Assembly: GCA_049698695.1 (NCBI GenBank)
Contig: JBAVYH010000121.1
Location: 1 to 64,000 of the forward strand
Length of the DNA: 64,000 nt
Reading direction: 5' to 3'
From: Bog-375 sp049698695
Lineage (GTDB): Bacteria; Acidobacteriota; Terriglobia; Bryobacterales; Bryobacteraceae
The notes below the pieces were generated by a model. The model was not told where the DNA came from. It saw only the letters and a list, made by a program, of their open reading frames with translations, and searched no databases. Below are positions 53,506-62,566 of this stretch, piece after piece. Made by a program: the position numbers and the translations under genes. Within the stretch, counting starts at the first letter, position 1; every line of letters begins with the position of its first letter.

Positions 53506-54249
53506 ATGGCTGAGAATAACGCCGCAATCAACGGGCCCACGCCTGGAACGGGTGTTGGTGTCAAACCCAAGATTCGTATCGTGGTGGCCGACGATCATCC
53601 GATCTTTCGCGATGGTCTTTGTAAACTGCTGGCCCTGGAGGACGACTTCGATGTCGTGGCGCAAGCACAAGACGGCCGGCAAGTCCTTGATGTGTTACAA
53701 CAGCTCGAACCGGACATTCTGCTGCTGGACCTGAAAATGCCCGGTTTGGATGGACTCGCCACCTTGCAGCGATTGCAGGTGGCGAAGGGTAAGACGCGCG
53801 TCATCGTGCTGACTGCCTCCGACGACAAAAACGAATTCGTGCAAGCCATGAAGCTGGGCACCTCCGGGATTGTGCTCAAGCAGACAGCGACGGACCAGTT
53901 GATCAAGAGCATTCGCAAAGTGCATGCGGGTGAGATCTGGCTGGATTCGCACACCACGGCTGCGGTGATCCGCCAGTTCGTGGCCAACGAAGATGCCGCC
54001 CCGCCGCCCCAGCAACTCGCCGGCTCGCCGGCCCGCGAGCGGGAGCGCTCACCGCTGAGCCAGCGCGAACGCGAAATCGTCGCCCTGGTGGCGCAGGGTT
54101 TCAAGAATAAAGAGATGGCTGAGAAGATGTTTATCAGCGAGCAAACGGTGAAGAACCATCTGCACAACATCTTCGATAAGCTGGGCGTCTCCGACCGCCT
54201 TGAACTCGCGCTGTACGCCATTCACAACAACTTGCACAACGGCCGCTAG
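53506..54249 (+). CDS. NarL/FixJ-family response regulator
   Basis: A 247-residue two-domain regulator. The receiver (about 22-140) has acidic pair D29/D30, phospho-acceptor D75 in LLLDLKMPG, and a switch lysine in GIVLKQT. The LuxR-type helix-turn-helix (about 182-240) is intact (LSQREREIVALVAQGFKNKEMAEKMFISEQTVKNHLHNIF, motif at about 183-222). The first 20 residues are a low-complexity extension. No histidine kinase is adjacent, so the partner is unknown. Confidence 0.93.
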   Translation: MAENNAAINGPTPGTGVGVKPKIRIVVADDHPIFRDGLCKLLALEDDFDVVAQAQDGRQVLDVLQQLEPDILLLDLKMPGLDGLATLQRLQVAKGKTRVIVLTASDDKNEFVQAMKLGTSGIVLKQTATDQLIKSIRKVHAGEIWLDSHTTAAVIRQFVANEDAAPPPQQLAGSPARERERSPLSQREREIVALVAQGFKNKEMAEKMFISEQTVKNHLHNIFDKLGVSDRLELALYAIHNNLHNGR

Positions 54250-54393
54250 CGCGCCGTTTCTGAAGTTCGTTGACGAGACTCGATAGAGCTGTCGCTCCAT
54301 GACCGGGGAAGGCCTGACGGCGAAGGGCGGCCGGCCTCGGCGCCGGCTGCCAGCACTTTAGACTTGTTTCCGGAGCGCAGGCGGAATTACCAT

Positions 54394-55212
54394 GTGCCAT
54401 TGTGGCGCAACTCATTGTCGGTGACCCGCCTTGTCCTTGCGCTTCTGGCGCCAGCGTGTGCGCCGGCTTGGGCTGACGCCATTCTCAAGCCGGCACCGCT
54501 CGCCAGGTACGAGGCTTACATCCGCGAGACAGAATCCCGCATCCAGCGCGAAGTTCAGTCCACACCGTTTCTTTGGGCGGAGCAATCGCCGGCCCGCCTG
54601 CAACGTGTGCGCGCCGGCGAGGTGGTGATCGAGCCGGGAAACGGCAATGGCCTGAAAGATATCGGCGATGCCCTGATCCACGACTGGATCGGCGCCGTCT
54701 TCATTCCCGGTGTGAAGCTCGAGCAAGCCATCGCCTTCCTCCAGGATTACGGGATCCATAAGAACTACTACCGTCCTGAGGTGATCGATTCCCGCCTGCT
54801 GAGCCACAACGGCGATGAATTCCGGCTGTACTACCGCATAACAAAGAAGAAGATCGTGACCGTGGTGGTGAACGCCAACATCACCGCAACGTACGTTCGA
54901 TTAAGCAAGACCCGAGCCCTGAGCACGGGCCACTCGACCCGCATCGCCGAGGTAAAGGACGTGGGCCAGACCACGGAGCACGAGGCCCCGGTGGGCCACG
55001 ACCACGGCTTCCTGTGGAGATTGAATACCTTCTGGCGGATAGAAGAGAAGGACGGCGGGGTCTACCTGGAGTGCCGGTCGATAACGCTTTCGCGCTCGGT
55101 GGCGACCGGTCTCGGCTGGCTGATCTATCCCATCATCCGTACCTTCCCTCGCGAATCGCTGGCCCATCTGTTGACGGAGAGCCGCAACGGTATCCTCGAT
55201 CATAGCCGCTGA
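54394..55212 (+). CDS. unknown secreted protein
   Basis: An exported protein of about 272 residues with a signal peptide (VTRLVLALLAPACAPAWA) and a mature domain with conserved-looking WRIEEKDGGVYLECRSITLSR. Similar proteins are common in acidobacterial genomes, but no function is known to me. GTG 54394 is chosen, with AGGCGG about 10 nt upstream; TTG 54364 is an alternative. It follows the response-regulator gene by about 145 nt. Confidence 0.68.
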   Translation: MPLWRNSLSVTRLVLALLAPACAPAWADAILKPAPLARYEAYIRETESRIQREVQSTPFLWAEQSPARLQRVRAGEVVIEPGNGNGLKDIGDALIHDWIGAVFIPGVKLEQAIAFLQDYGIHKNYYRPEVIDSRLLSHNGDEFRLYYRITKKKIVTVVVNANITATYVRLSKTRALSTGHSTRIAEVKDVGQTTEHEAPVGHDHGFLWRLNTFWRIEEKDGGVYLECRSITLSRSVATGLGWLIYPIIRTFPRESLAHLLTESRNGILDHSR

Positions 55213-55298
55213 TTCGCCCGGCGGAACCGGCGCGTTTGCCAACTGAGATCTATCCCGGGAGCCTGTTCCGGCGGGTGTCGGGGTGTCACAATCTTGTT

Positions 55299-56000
55299 AT
55301 GCCCTTTCGCACGACGCTGCGCTACATCGGCCTTTCCATTTTGATGATCCCTCCGGTGCTGAGCTTATGTGAGGTGAACCAGGATAAGACCGTGCGCGTG
55401 ATTTACCTGGTTTCCAGAGACCGCCAGGTGCGTCCGGACTTCCAGCTCGCGATGGAGCAGGCTATCAGGGAACTGCAGCGGTGGTATGCCACACAGTTGG
55501 AGGGTGCCACGTTTAAGCTCCATGAACCCGTGGTTGAGGTGGCTCACTCGGCGCAGCCGGCAGACTGGTTCTACGGGCATCCGAATGGCCAGAACCCGGA
55601 TGATTGGGGCTTCAACAACACGTTAGCCGAGGCTGCCCGGTTGTTAGGCGCAAAGATCAACGATCCTCATTATGTGTGGGTCATTTACTCAGATGGTCCT
55701 GGTAATAAAGGACGCGCCGCACCCGGCGTTGCATGCCTGCCCGAAGATGATTTGCTTGGCCTCGTGGGCCAGCACCCCACGCAGAAGAAACGCGCTCGCT
55801 GGGTTGGCGGCTTGGGCCACGAGTTGGGCCACGCTTTCGGCCTTCCGCATCCGGTCGACACAGCGCGCGACTATGACGCGCTCATGTGGGCGGGGTTTTA
55901 TGAGAGTTACCCGGAGAAGGCCTATCTCACCGAATCAGACAAGACGATCCTGTTGCAAAGTCCCTTCTTCGTCGCCAGTCCTCAAAAAACAAGCCGCTGA
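55299..56000 (+). CDS. metzincin-type zinc metalloprotease, secreted
   Basis: A 233-residue protein with an N-terminal hydrophobic segment (about 8-24) and the extended zinc motif HELGHAFGLPH (H174, H178, H184; E175 catalytic), i.e. HExxHxxGxxH, followed by an LMWAGFY Met-turn candidate. This pattern defines the metzincin clan. It may be a small envelope or secreted protease; the substrate is unknown. A CACAAT hexamer ends 6 nt before the ATG. The DUF1080 gene follows by about 70 nt. Confidence 0.75.
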   Translation: MPFRTTLRYIGLSILMIPPVLSLCEVNQDKTVRVIYLVSRDRQVRPDFQLAMEQAIRELQRWYATQLEGATFKLHEPVVEVAHSAQPADWFYGHPNGQNPDDWGFNNTLAEAARLLGAKINDPHYVWVIYSDGPGNKGRAAPGVACLPEDDLLGLVGQHPTQKKRARWVGGLGHELGHAFGLPHPVDTARDYDALMWAGFYESYPEKAYLTESDKTILLQSPFFVASPQKTSR

Positions 56001-56068
56001 CCCGGGCAACCAACGCCTTGCCGGCCGGTTGTTTTACGGGTGGCGTCGGCATTATCCTGATGTTCGCC

Positions 56069-56899
56069 ATGACGCGCAACGATTTTCTCAAGCTCTCCGC
56101 CGCGGCCGCGCTTTCGACTGCGGCCACGGCTCAAAATCAGCAGCCCAATCCGGACCTGGGTTTCACCGACACTCCCATGGAACCGGGCATGCCCTGGCAC
56201 GTGCACGATCCGGCGCGCCCGCATCCCAAGGTAATCGTCCCCGGCAGCATGCCGGGCGCTCCGCCTTCGGACGCCATCGTGCTATTCGATGGCAAGGACC
56301 TTTCGCACTGGGTGCAGCGCGGCCGGGGCGCCAACGCTGGCAAACTGATCGACCCCGTGTGGAAGCTCGGCCCCGGCTACTTCGAAGTAGTGGGCAACTC
56401 GGGCGACCTGCTGACGCGCGAGAAGTTCGGCGATTGCCAGTTGCACGTCGAGTGGGTGTCGCCCAACCCGCCCCATGGCAACAGCCAGGCACGCGGCAAC
56501 AGCGGCGTGCTGCTGATGAGCCGTTATGAGATTCAGGTGCTGGATGCCTGGGAAAACCCGACTTACGCGGATGGCCAAACCGCTGCGATTTACGGCCAAT
56601 GGCCCCCGCTGGTCAACCCGGCGCGCCGGCCGGGCGAGTGGAATACTTACGACATCGTTTTCGAAGCGCCACGCTTCGCGGGCGACCAGGTAACCAAACC
56701 GGCGTTCGTCACGGTGTTCTACAACGGCGTGGTGGTGCACAACCACAAGGAGATCATGGGCGCCATGGTCTACCGGCACGTAGCCCACTACACGCCGCAC
56801 GCCGCCGAAGAGCCGCTGATGCTGCAGGACCACCACGACCCGGTGCGCTACCGCAATATCTGGATCCGCCGCCTGGGCGGGTACGACCAGCCAGAGTAG
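56069..56899 (+). CDS. DUF1080 (3-keto-disaccharide hydrolase-like) secreted protein
   Basis: A 276-residue exported protein: signal peptide (about 1-22, AAAALSTAATAQ), then a concanavalin-like beta-sandwich of the DUF1080/PF06439 family (AIVLFDGKDLSHW, NSGVLLMSRYEIQVLDAW, GEWNTYDIVFEAPRF, PLMLQDHHDPVRYRNIWIR). Family members act on or bind 3-keto-glycosides and other sugars. ATG 56069 is used; ATG 56060 is three codons earlier. Its TAG stop abuts copy F of the palindromic repeat. Confidence 0.85.
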   Translation: MTRNDFLKLSAAAALSTAATAQNQQPNPDLGFTDTPMEPGMPWHVHDPARPHPKVIVPGSMPGAPPSDAIVLFDGKDLSHWVQRGRGANAGKLIDPVWKLGPGYFEVVGNSGDLLTREKFGDCQLHVEWVSPNPPHGNSQARGNSGVLLMSRYEIQVLDAWENPTYADGQTAAIYGQWPPLVNPARRPGEWNTYDIVFEAPRFAGDQVTKPAFVTVFYNGVVVHNHKEIMGAMVYRHVAHYTPHAAEEPLMLQDHHDPVRYRNIWIRRLGGYDQPE

Positions 56900-56939
56900 G
56901 TGGGGCAGGTTTCAACCTGCCAACGCCCGCTTGCGGGCG
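56900..56939 (+). repeat. bipartite palindromic repeat, copy F, at a stop codon
   Basis: GTGGGGCAGG starts at the base after the DUF1080 TAG; the palindromes GGCAGGTTTCAACCTGCC (56904-56921) and CGCCCGCTTGCGGGCG (56924-56939) follow with 2 nt between. The 160 nt beyond show no gene or further structure. Confidence 0.8.
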
Positions 56940-57103
56940 AGAGCTTGTCGAAATCCGGCGGTGGGTCAGTCACCGCGATCGGCGTGACGCGGCCAAGCAC
57001 CAAGAAGGCCACTTTCCGATAACCCCATTACCAGGAAGTACCCAAGTTCCTGGCCTCCAATAGGCTCGTGGATACGGCGGATGCTGAGTGCTACGCTTAC
57101 CGC

Positions 57104-58270
57104 ATGCCACACCTGACGTGGACCACGGTCCTGTCTGCAGTCGCCGCTGCGGCGGAGACTCAGCCCGATGCTGCGAACATCTTGAACAGGGCCAGCGAAA
57201 CCTACAAGGCCGTTTCTAAACGCCATCTCTTCACGCAGCTCTTTGGCCTCACGACTGCCCTCCTTGTTGGGAACTGGGCGCTGGCAACCGCCGCTGCCGG
57301 CCAGACCACATCCGCCGATCTTGCCGCGGACTGCTCCGCGTACGCGTCCATTCCGCTGCCAGCAGAAGCGGGGAAAGCTCCTGTACCCAAAACACCCCCG
57401 GCTTGTGCTTCTTACCGCTCCTATCGCGGCATCGGGCGACTGGTAAATTACTCCGAAGCCCGCGCATGTGCATGGCAGGAGCGGCTTGCGCAGAAGGCTG
57501 ACCTCGGACAAAACCAAGCGGAACCCACTGCATGGATTGTCGGCGGCTCGCTAATCCTCGCCGACATTTATTTCAACGGGGCTGGAGTCAAGCGCGACAT
57601 CCCGCTCGCCATGCGCTTCGCCTGCGAGTCCGAAGAAGGAATGGCGAAGCTAGCGTTGCCGGACATCGCTAAACTTAACGGTTCACCTCGCGCGAATGGA
57701 CCTTTCGAATTCTGCGACTACGCCGCGTCGACCTTCACGATGAACTTCTGCAGTAGTTACGCATCCGAAATCGAAGATGACCGCAGAAGTCGTTACTACA
57801 ACTCGCTGAAATCCTCCATGACTCCGGAGCAACAGACAGCTTTCGAAAAGCTCCTTGCCGCCCAGAACGCATACACAAAAGCACATGCCCTCGAGGTGGA
57901 TCAAGGCGGCACCATCCGCGGTATACGAACCGTCGGCTCACAGGGTATCCTCAAAGAGTTCTTTCACACGGAGGTAGTTCACTTCGAGCGCAAGAAATGG
58001 CCCTCACTTTCTGACGATCAAATCACAATGGCCGATGCCTGGCTGCATCGCGAATACGTGAAGAAACTCCAGCAGTTACGAACGCAGACAAAGGAATCTA
58101 TCGATCAGGGCGCCGTCACGTCCGGCAATCTTTCCAGCGTGGAAGAAAGGTGGCAGGCCTACTGTGATGCCTGGGTCGCATTTGCGCGTCTCCGCTATCC
58201 TGCCGCCGTCGCTCTCATCCGTGCGGAAATTACCCTCGACCGATACCGTCTGCTGAAGACCATCCAGTAA
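57104..58270 (+). CDS. exported protein with LprI-like C-terminal segment
   Basis: A 388-residue protein with a hydrophobic N-terminus (about 5-18) and a second hydrophobic stretch (about 52-75, LFGLTTALLVGNWALATAAAG), a Cys-containing middle part with a Sel1-like ADIYFNGAGVKRDIPLAM stretch, and a C-terminal VEERWQAYCDAWVAFARLRYP segment like the LprI/DUF1311 lysozyme-inhibitor family. Function uncertain. The ATG has no ribosome binding site but TACGCT lies exactly 6 nt upstream, suggesting a leaderless transcript. Lower GC than its neighbours. Confidence 0.65.
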   Translation: MPHLTWTTVLSAVAAAAETQPDAANILNRASETYKAVSKRHLFTQLFGLTTALLVGNWALATAAAGQTTSADLAADCSAYASIPLPAEAGKAPVPKTPPACASYRSYRGIGRLVNYSEARACAWQERLAQKADLGQNQAEPTAWIVGGSLILADIYFNGAGVKRDIPLAMRFACESEEGMAKLALPDIAKLNGSPRANGPFEFCDYAASTFTMNFCSSYASEIEDDRRSRYYNSLKSSMTPEQQTAFEKLLAAQNAYTKAHALEVDQGGTIRGIRTVGSQGILKEFFHTEVVHFERKKWPSLSDDQITMADAWLHREYVKKLQQLRTQTKESIDQGAVTSGNLSSVEERWQAYCDAWVAFARLRYPAAVALIRAEITLDRYRLLKTIQ

Positions 58271-58454
58271 GTGCCGTAAGTGAGCAGTTCGGCGTCAGGT
58301 TGATGAAACGGGGTTACCGGGAACTGGCGAGGCCACTTGAACCGAACATCGCCAAGTTGGGCACTGACGCACCACCCTGGAATCCAACGCCCTGCCATTC
58401 TCATGCCCAACGCCCACGGCCAGGCTTCGCGCCAAGCTCGCCGCCGAATTGTGA

Positions 58455-59465
58455 TTGAATAAGGACTGGCAGCCTCCGTTGACCCAAGACCCTCCGCGCA
58501 TCCTCGTGGTCCGGCTCGGCGCGATGGGCGATATCGTCCACGCCTTGCCCGCAGTAGCTTCTCTGAAACAAGGTTTCCCCGGCGCGCACCTCACCTGGGT
58601 AATCGAACCACAGTGGGCGCCGTTGCTCGAAGGCAATCCGTTTGTGGATCGCGTGATTCGGTTGCGCCGCCGCGACGCCGCCGGCCTGCTGGCTTCGTGG
58701 CGCGAGCTGCGTTCCGCCCGATTCGATTTCGCCGTGGATTTCCAGGGCCTGCTGAAGTCCGCCGTGGTGGCCGCAGCCGCGCGCCCCGAGCGCATTTTTG
58801 GCTGGGACCGCAGTCAACTGCGCGAGGCCGCGGCGGGCGTTTTTTACACCGTCCGCGCTTCGAGCGCCTCCGCGCACGTGGTGGATCGCAATCTCGACCT
58901 TGCCGCTGCCGCCGGCGCCGCCCGCGCCCTTCGCGTTTTCCCGTTGCCGCCCGGCCGGCCCGAAGGGGCGTTGCCCGATGGCGGTTTCGTCCTCGCCTCG
59001 CCCATGGCCGGCTGGCGCGCCAAGCAATGGCCGCTCGAAAACTACCTGGCGCTGGCCGGAATGCTTATGCGCGAGTGCAGCCTTCCGCTGGTGCTCAACG
59101 TTCCGCCGGGCGCTCCGCTCGGAACCACGGAAGGCGTTTGGCCGCACGCCTGCGGCCTGCCCGGGTTAATCGATGCCACCCGCCGCGCCGCCGCCGTAGT
59201 GGGCGTGGACAGCGGACCTCTGCACCTGGCCGCGGCCCTCGGCAAACTCGGCGTGGCGCTGTTTGGTCCCACCGACCCGGCGCGCAACGGCCCTTATGGC
59301 AATTCCCTCCGCGTGCTGCGGTGGCCCGGCGCCGTGACCACTTACAAGCGCTTCGACGCCATCGACGAGAGCATGCGCCGGATCGCGCCCGAGGAAGTGT
59401 TCGACTCCCTGCGCGCCGCGCTTGGCTGCGCGGACGGTTCCAGCGGGAGCGTCCCCGATGATTGA
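58455..59465 (+). CDS. glycosyltransferase family 9 (heptosyltransferase-like)
   Basis: A 336-residue GT9 enzyme, ADP-heptose:LPS heptosyltransferase-like: N-terminal ILVVRLGAMGDIVHALP, the FDFAVDFQGLLKSAV region, and the nucleotide-sugar site VVGVDSGPLHLAAALGKLGVALFGPTDP. It probably adds heptose to the lipopolysaccharide core. The start is uncertain: TTG 58455 and TTG 58479 are in frame and neither has a good ribosome binding site. It overlaps the next gene by 8 nt. Confidence 0.9.
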   Translation: MNKDWQPPLTQDPPRILVVRLGAMGDIVHALPAVASLKQGFPGAHLTWVIEPQWAPLLEGNPFVDRVIRLRRRDAAGLLASWRELRSARFDFAVDFQGLLKSAVVAAAARPERIFGWDRSQLREAAAGVFYTVRASSASAHVVDRNLDLAAAAGAARALRVFPLPPGRPEGALPDGGFVLASPMAGWRAKQWPLENYLALAGMLMRECSLPLVLNVPPGAPLGTTEGVWPHACGLPGLIDATRRAAAVVGVDSGPLHLAAALGKLGVALFGPTDPARNGPYGNSLRVLRWPGAVTTYKRFDAIDESMRRIAPEEVFDSLRAALGCADGSSGSVPDD

Positions 59466-60009
59466 GTTTCCGAAACCTTACGCGGATGCCGTGGCGCGGC
59501 TGCGCGTGCCATCCGGCTTTCTCATCGTGGTGATCTTTGCCTGGTTGTCCCGTCCTCTGCCGGCGTCCATTGCCTGGGGAGTCCCGGTTTCGCTGTTGGG
59601 TCTTCTGCTGCGCGGCTGGGCGGCGGGGTGTTTGGATAAGAATCGGCAGCTTTCCACTGGCGGACCGTACGCCCACACGCGCAACCCGCTCTACCTGGGC
59701 ACGCTGCTGGTCGCGGCCGGCCTCGCCGTTGCCGCGCGCAGCCTGTGGCTGACGCTGCTATTCGCTTGTGTCTTCGTGTTCGTGTATCTGCCTGTGATCC
59801 AACTGGAAGAACAACACCTGCGCCACCTGTTTCCGGAGTACGCATCCTATGCGGCACGGGTGAGAGCGCTGTGGCCGCGTGCGACTCGGGATCCGGGGTC
59901 GCCTCCCGCGCCGTTCCGCTTTCGTTTGTACGTTCAGAATCAGGAGTATCAAGCCGGCGCCGGATTTGTCATCGGGCTGCTTTACCTGATCTGGCGGCTG
60001 CCGCGGTGA
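59458..60009 (+). CDS. isoprenylcysteine-methyltransferase-like membrane enzyme
   Basis: A 183-residue polytopic protein of the ICMT/PEMT methyltransferase superfamily with the SAM/membrane motif GPYAHTRNPLYLGTLL and the C-terminal EEQHLRHLFPEYASYAARV (E-x-F-G/P-x-Y pattern). Four or five TM helices. The lipid or isoprenoid substrate is unknown; the overlap with the GT9 gene suggests an envelope role. Followed by bipartite palindromes and a terminator. Confidence 0.85.
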   Translation: MIEFPKPYADAVARLRVPSGFLIVVIFAWLSRPLPASIAWGVPVSLLGLLLRGWAAGCLDKNRQLSTGGPYAHTRNPLYLGTLLVAAGLAVAARSLWLTLLFACVFVFVYLPVIQLEEQHLRHLFPEYASYAARVRALWPRATRDPGSPPAPFRFRLYVQNQEYQAGAGFVIGLLYLIWRLPR

Positions 60010-60017
60010 GAAAGAAA

Positions 60018-60056
60018 GGTCGAGATGAATCTCGACCCTGCGCGCAAGACCGCGCA
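60018..60056 (+). repeat. second type of bipartite palindrome
   Basis: GGTCGAGAT-GA-ATCTCGACC (60018-60037) is followed by TGCGCG/CGCGCA (60039-60044 with 60051-60056). The pairing of two neighbouring palindromes 8 nt after a stop codon repeats the layout of copies A, B, E and F, although the sequence differs. Confidence 0.6.
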
Positions 60057-60174
60057 CGCCACGGAAACCTGAAAAAAATCTGAATCCTTCCCGCCCTGCG
60101 ATGTATCCAACCTGACAAAACCAAACGGCACGGGTCAAAACGGGCCCGAAGGGGAGTGCCGGTGGTGAACTTGA

Positions 60175-60216
60175 CGCGCATGACCGCTCGGAGGGGGTCG
60201 GTCATGCGCGAGTTTT
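60175..60216 (+). terminator. intrinsic terminator between convergent genes
   Basis: CGCGCATGACCG and CGGTCATGCGCG form a 12-bp perfect stem with a 12-nt loop, followed by AGTTTT. It terminates the plus-strand GT9/ICMT unit and overlaps the last codons and stop of the convergent MATE gene. It is the only structure in the window with both a strong stem and a T-run. Confidence 0.8.
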
Positions 60217-61548
60217 AATGGCACGCCGGCGCCATGCCGCCAGCAGCGCCGATCCAATCAGAATCAGCGCCGAGCTCAACCCCGCCCAGATTCCCGCCGC
60301 GCCCCATCCAAAGCGAAAGCACAACAGATACGCCACCGGCAGGCCTACGGCCCAATAACCGGCCAGGTGCGCCAGCATGGGCGTGCGGGTGTCGCCGAGG
60401 CCGCGCAGCGCTCCAGTAGCCACCACTTGCAGGCCGTCGAACAGTTGGAACAACGCCGCGATGCGCAAGAGCACCGCGCCCATGGCGACCACTGCGGCAT
60501 CGTTCGTGTAAATGCGGACGATCCAGCGCGGCACCGTTCCCAGCAATACGCCCGCGCCGCCCATAAACAGCGCGCCCAGCAGAATGGCCGTCCAGCCGCG
60601 CGTTGCCGCGGCGCGCACGTCGCCGGCGCCCAAAGCCTGGCCCACCCGCACTGCCGCCGCCGAGCTGATGCCCAGCGGCACCATGTAGGTGGTCGATACC
60701 ACGTTGAGGGCGATGCTGTGCGCCGCCAGCGAAGCTTCATCCAGGTGCGCCGCAAAGACGCTCACCAGCCCGAACACCACACCTTCAAACAGAATCTGCA
60801 GCGCCGCCGGCATTCCCAAACCCGCCAGGCGGCGCATGCGGTCGAGTGAAGGCCGCCAGGAAACCGCCAGCAGAATACCGCCCGTGCGCCGCTCGTGCCA
60901 CGCGATGGCAGCCAGCAGCACCGCCGCCATGTAGCAGCGCGCAATCGTCGTCGACCACCCCGAGCCTTCGAGGCCCATCCGCGGCGCGCCGCAGTGGCCG
61001 TACATCAGCAACCAGTTGCCCAGCACGTTGACCACGTTGGCGCTCACTAGCGCGAAGGTGACAGGCTGCACCACGTTGATCGCCTGCAGGTAGCGTCGGA
61101 AGGCGGCGTAAAAGAGCAGCGGCGGCAAGCCCCACGCCAGCGCCTTCAGGAACGGATCGAACTGCGCCATCACATCGGGATTGGTTCCAGTGGCGCGGAG
61201 CACAGGGATCAGCGACAGAATCGCCAGCGCCAAGAACGGTGCCAGAGCCAGGCTCAGCCAAACGCCGTTGACGAGCGTGCGCCGGCAGTCCGCGGCATCT
61301 TCGGCGCCGTGCGCCTGCGCCACCAGCGTATCCATCCCCAGCAGCATTCCGGTACCACAGATGGCGATGGGGTAGAACAGCATCGCGCCCAGGCTGCCGG
61401 CCCCCAACGCCACCGGGCCCAGGCGGCCGGCCATGATAGTGTCTTCCACGCCCATCGCCATCCAGCCCAGCTCGGCCAGCGCCAATGGAACGGCCAGGCG
61501 CAGCATGGGGGCGAATTCCGCGCGCAAATGAGGTCGAAGGGCCGCCAC
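60202..61548 (-). CDS. MATE-family efflux transporter
   Basis: A 448-residue, 12-TM cation-coupled exporter of the MATE (NorM/DinF) family, with the two-repeat fold (ELGWMAMGVEDTIMAGRLGPVALGAG in TM1-2, DEASLAAHSIALNVVSTTYMVPLGISSAAAVRVGQALGAGD in TM7-8; motifs only noted by position, about 26-51 and 270-310). The substrate is unknown, with cationic drugs or lipid intermediates both seen in the family. The start is GTG at 61548. It begins 3 nt after the XerC/D-like gene ends, so the two are cotranscribed. Confidence 0.9.
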   Translation of the reverse strand: MAALRPHLRAEFAPMLRLAVPLALAELGWMAMGVEDTIMAGRLGPVALGAGSLGAMLFYPIAICGTGMLLGMDTLVAQAHGAEDAADCRRTLVNGVWLSLALAPFLALAILSLIPVLRATGTNPDVMAQFDPFLKALAWGLPPLLFYAAFRRYLQAINVVQPVTFALVSANVVNVLGNWLLMYGHCGAPRMGLEGSGWSTTIARCYMAAVLLAAIAWHERRTGGILLAVSWRPSLDRMRRLAGLGMPAALQILFEGVVFGLVSVFAAHLDEASLAAHSIALNVVSTTYMVPLGISSAAAVRVGQALGAGDVRAAATRGWTAILLGALFMGGAGVLLGTVPRWIVRIYTNDAAVVAMGAVLLRIAALFQLFDGLQVVATGALRGLGDTRTPMLAHLAGYWAVGLPVAYLLCFRFGWGAAGIWAGLSSALILIGSALLAAWRRRAIKTRA

Positions 61549-61551
61549 GCG

Positions 61552-62487
61552 CTACGCCTTGGGATGAGCCTTGTCGTACACCTTCATCAGGTCGGTGAGC
61601 GAAACCTGGGTGTACTTTTGCGTGGTGGAGAGCCGCGCGTGCCCCAGCAGCTCCTGGATGGCGCGGAGGTCGGCGCCGCCGGCCAGCAGATGGGTGGCAT
61701 AGGCGTGGCGGAAGCCATGTGGGTGGACCGACGGATCGCCGCACAGAGCCGTGGCGTAGAGCTTGACGATGCCGTGAATGCCACGGACCCCCAGGCGGTG
61801 GCCGCGATGATTGAGAAACAGCCCGCGCTCGTCGCGCACCACCGGCCGCTCGGCGAGGTACCGCTCGAGCGCTGCGGCGGCTTGGCCGGGCAGCGGCACC
61901 TGGCGCTCCTTCTTGCCCTTGCCACGCACGCGGATCCATGTGTCTTGTGCCGCGACGCTGGTGCCCCGCCCTGTCAGAGATCCGCGGTCGAGGTCCTCCA
62001 GATTCAAACCCGCCAGCTCGCTTACCCGCACGCCGCAGCCGTAGAGGATCTCGAGCATGGCGCGGTCGCGCGACGGGTGTGGCCGCACCAGTTTTCCAGC
62101 GGCCACCGAATCGAGAAGGGTGTTCATCTGCTCCGCCGTCATCACCACCGGCAGTTTCTGCGGAGCCTTGGGAAGCCGCAGCAGGCGGGCCACGTTGATA
62201 GGGGCCACGCCCTCGCGCTGCAGGAATTGAAACAGGCCGCGCACCGCCGCCACCTTGCGGCGGATGCTGACCGCTGCCAGTTGCTGCTGGTAAAGCCAGA
62301 GCATCCATTCGCGGAGCAGCAGCAGGTCGATGGCTTCAGGTGCCGGCGGCTCCGCGCCCGGCGGGGAAACGAACTCGAGCAATTGCCGCAAGTCGCTCCG
62401 GTAGGCGTCCAGTGTGTGGGGCGAGACTGCAGTTCGTGCCAACTCCGCCAGGTAGCGTTCGATCTCGTGCTCGAGCCGGGAGGACAT
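61552..62487 (-). CDS. XerC/XerD-type tyrosine recombinase
   Basis: A 311-residue site-specific recombinase. An N-terminal SAM-like core-binding domain (about 1-90) precedes the catalytic domain with the R-K-H-R-H-Y set visible in GCGVRVSELAGL, RVRGKGKKERQVPL, HPHGFRHAYATHLL and LLGHARLSTTQKYTQV (Tyr nucleophile). The length suits chromosomal dimer resolution (XerC or XerD); a second Xer gene would lie elsewhere. It precedes the MATE gene by 3 nt. Confidence 0.92.
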   Translation of the reverse strand: MSSRLEHEIERYLAELARTAVSPHTLDAYRSDLRQLLEFVSPPGAEPPAPEAIDLLLLREWMLWLYQQQLAAVSIRRKVAAVRGLFQFLQREGVAPINVARLLRLPKAPQKLPVVMTAEQMNTLLDSVAAGKLVRPHPSRDRAMLEILYGCGVRVSELAGLNLEDLDRGSLTGRGTSVAAQDTWIRVRGKGKKERQVPLPGQAAAALERYLAERPVVRDERGLFLNHRGHRLGVRGIHGIVKLYATALCGDPSVHPHGFRHAYATHLLAGGADLRAIQELLGHARLSTTQKYTQVSLTDLMKVYDKAHPKA

Positions 62488-62566
62488 GGTTCAGTCCGCG
62501 AGCCGGTCGCGCGGCGCAGACTTTTTGCGCGCGCGCGGCGTCCTAGTCTCTGAGAAGCCGGTTGCT

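Noticed and set aside
61552..62487. XerC/D-like gene as a phage or integron integrase
   Set aside because: Its length and full motif set match chromosomal Xer proteins, and no attachment site, cassette or phage genes lie nearby.
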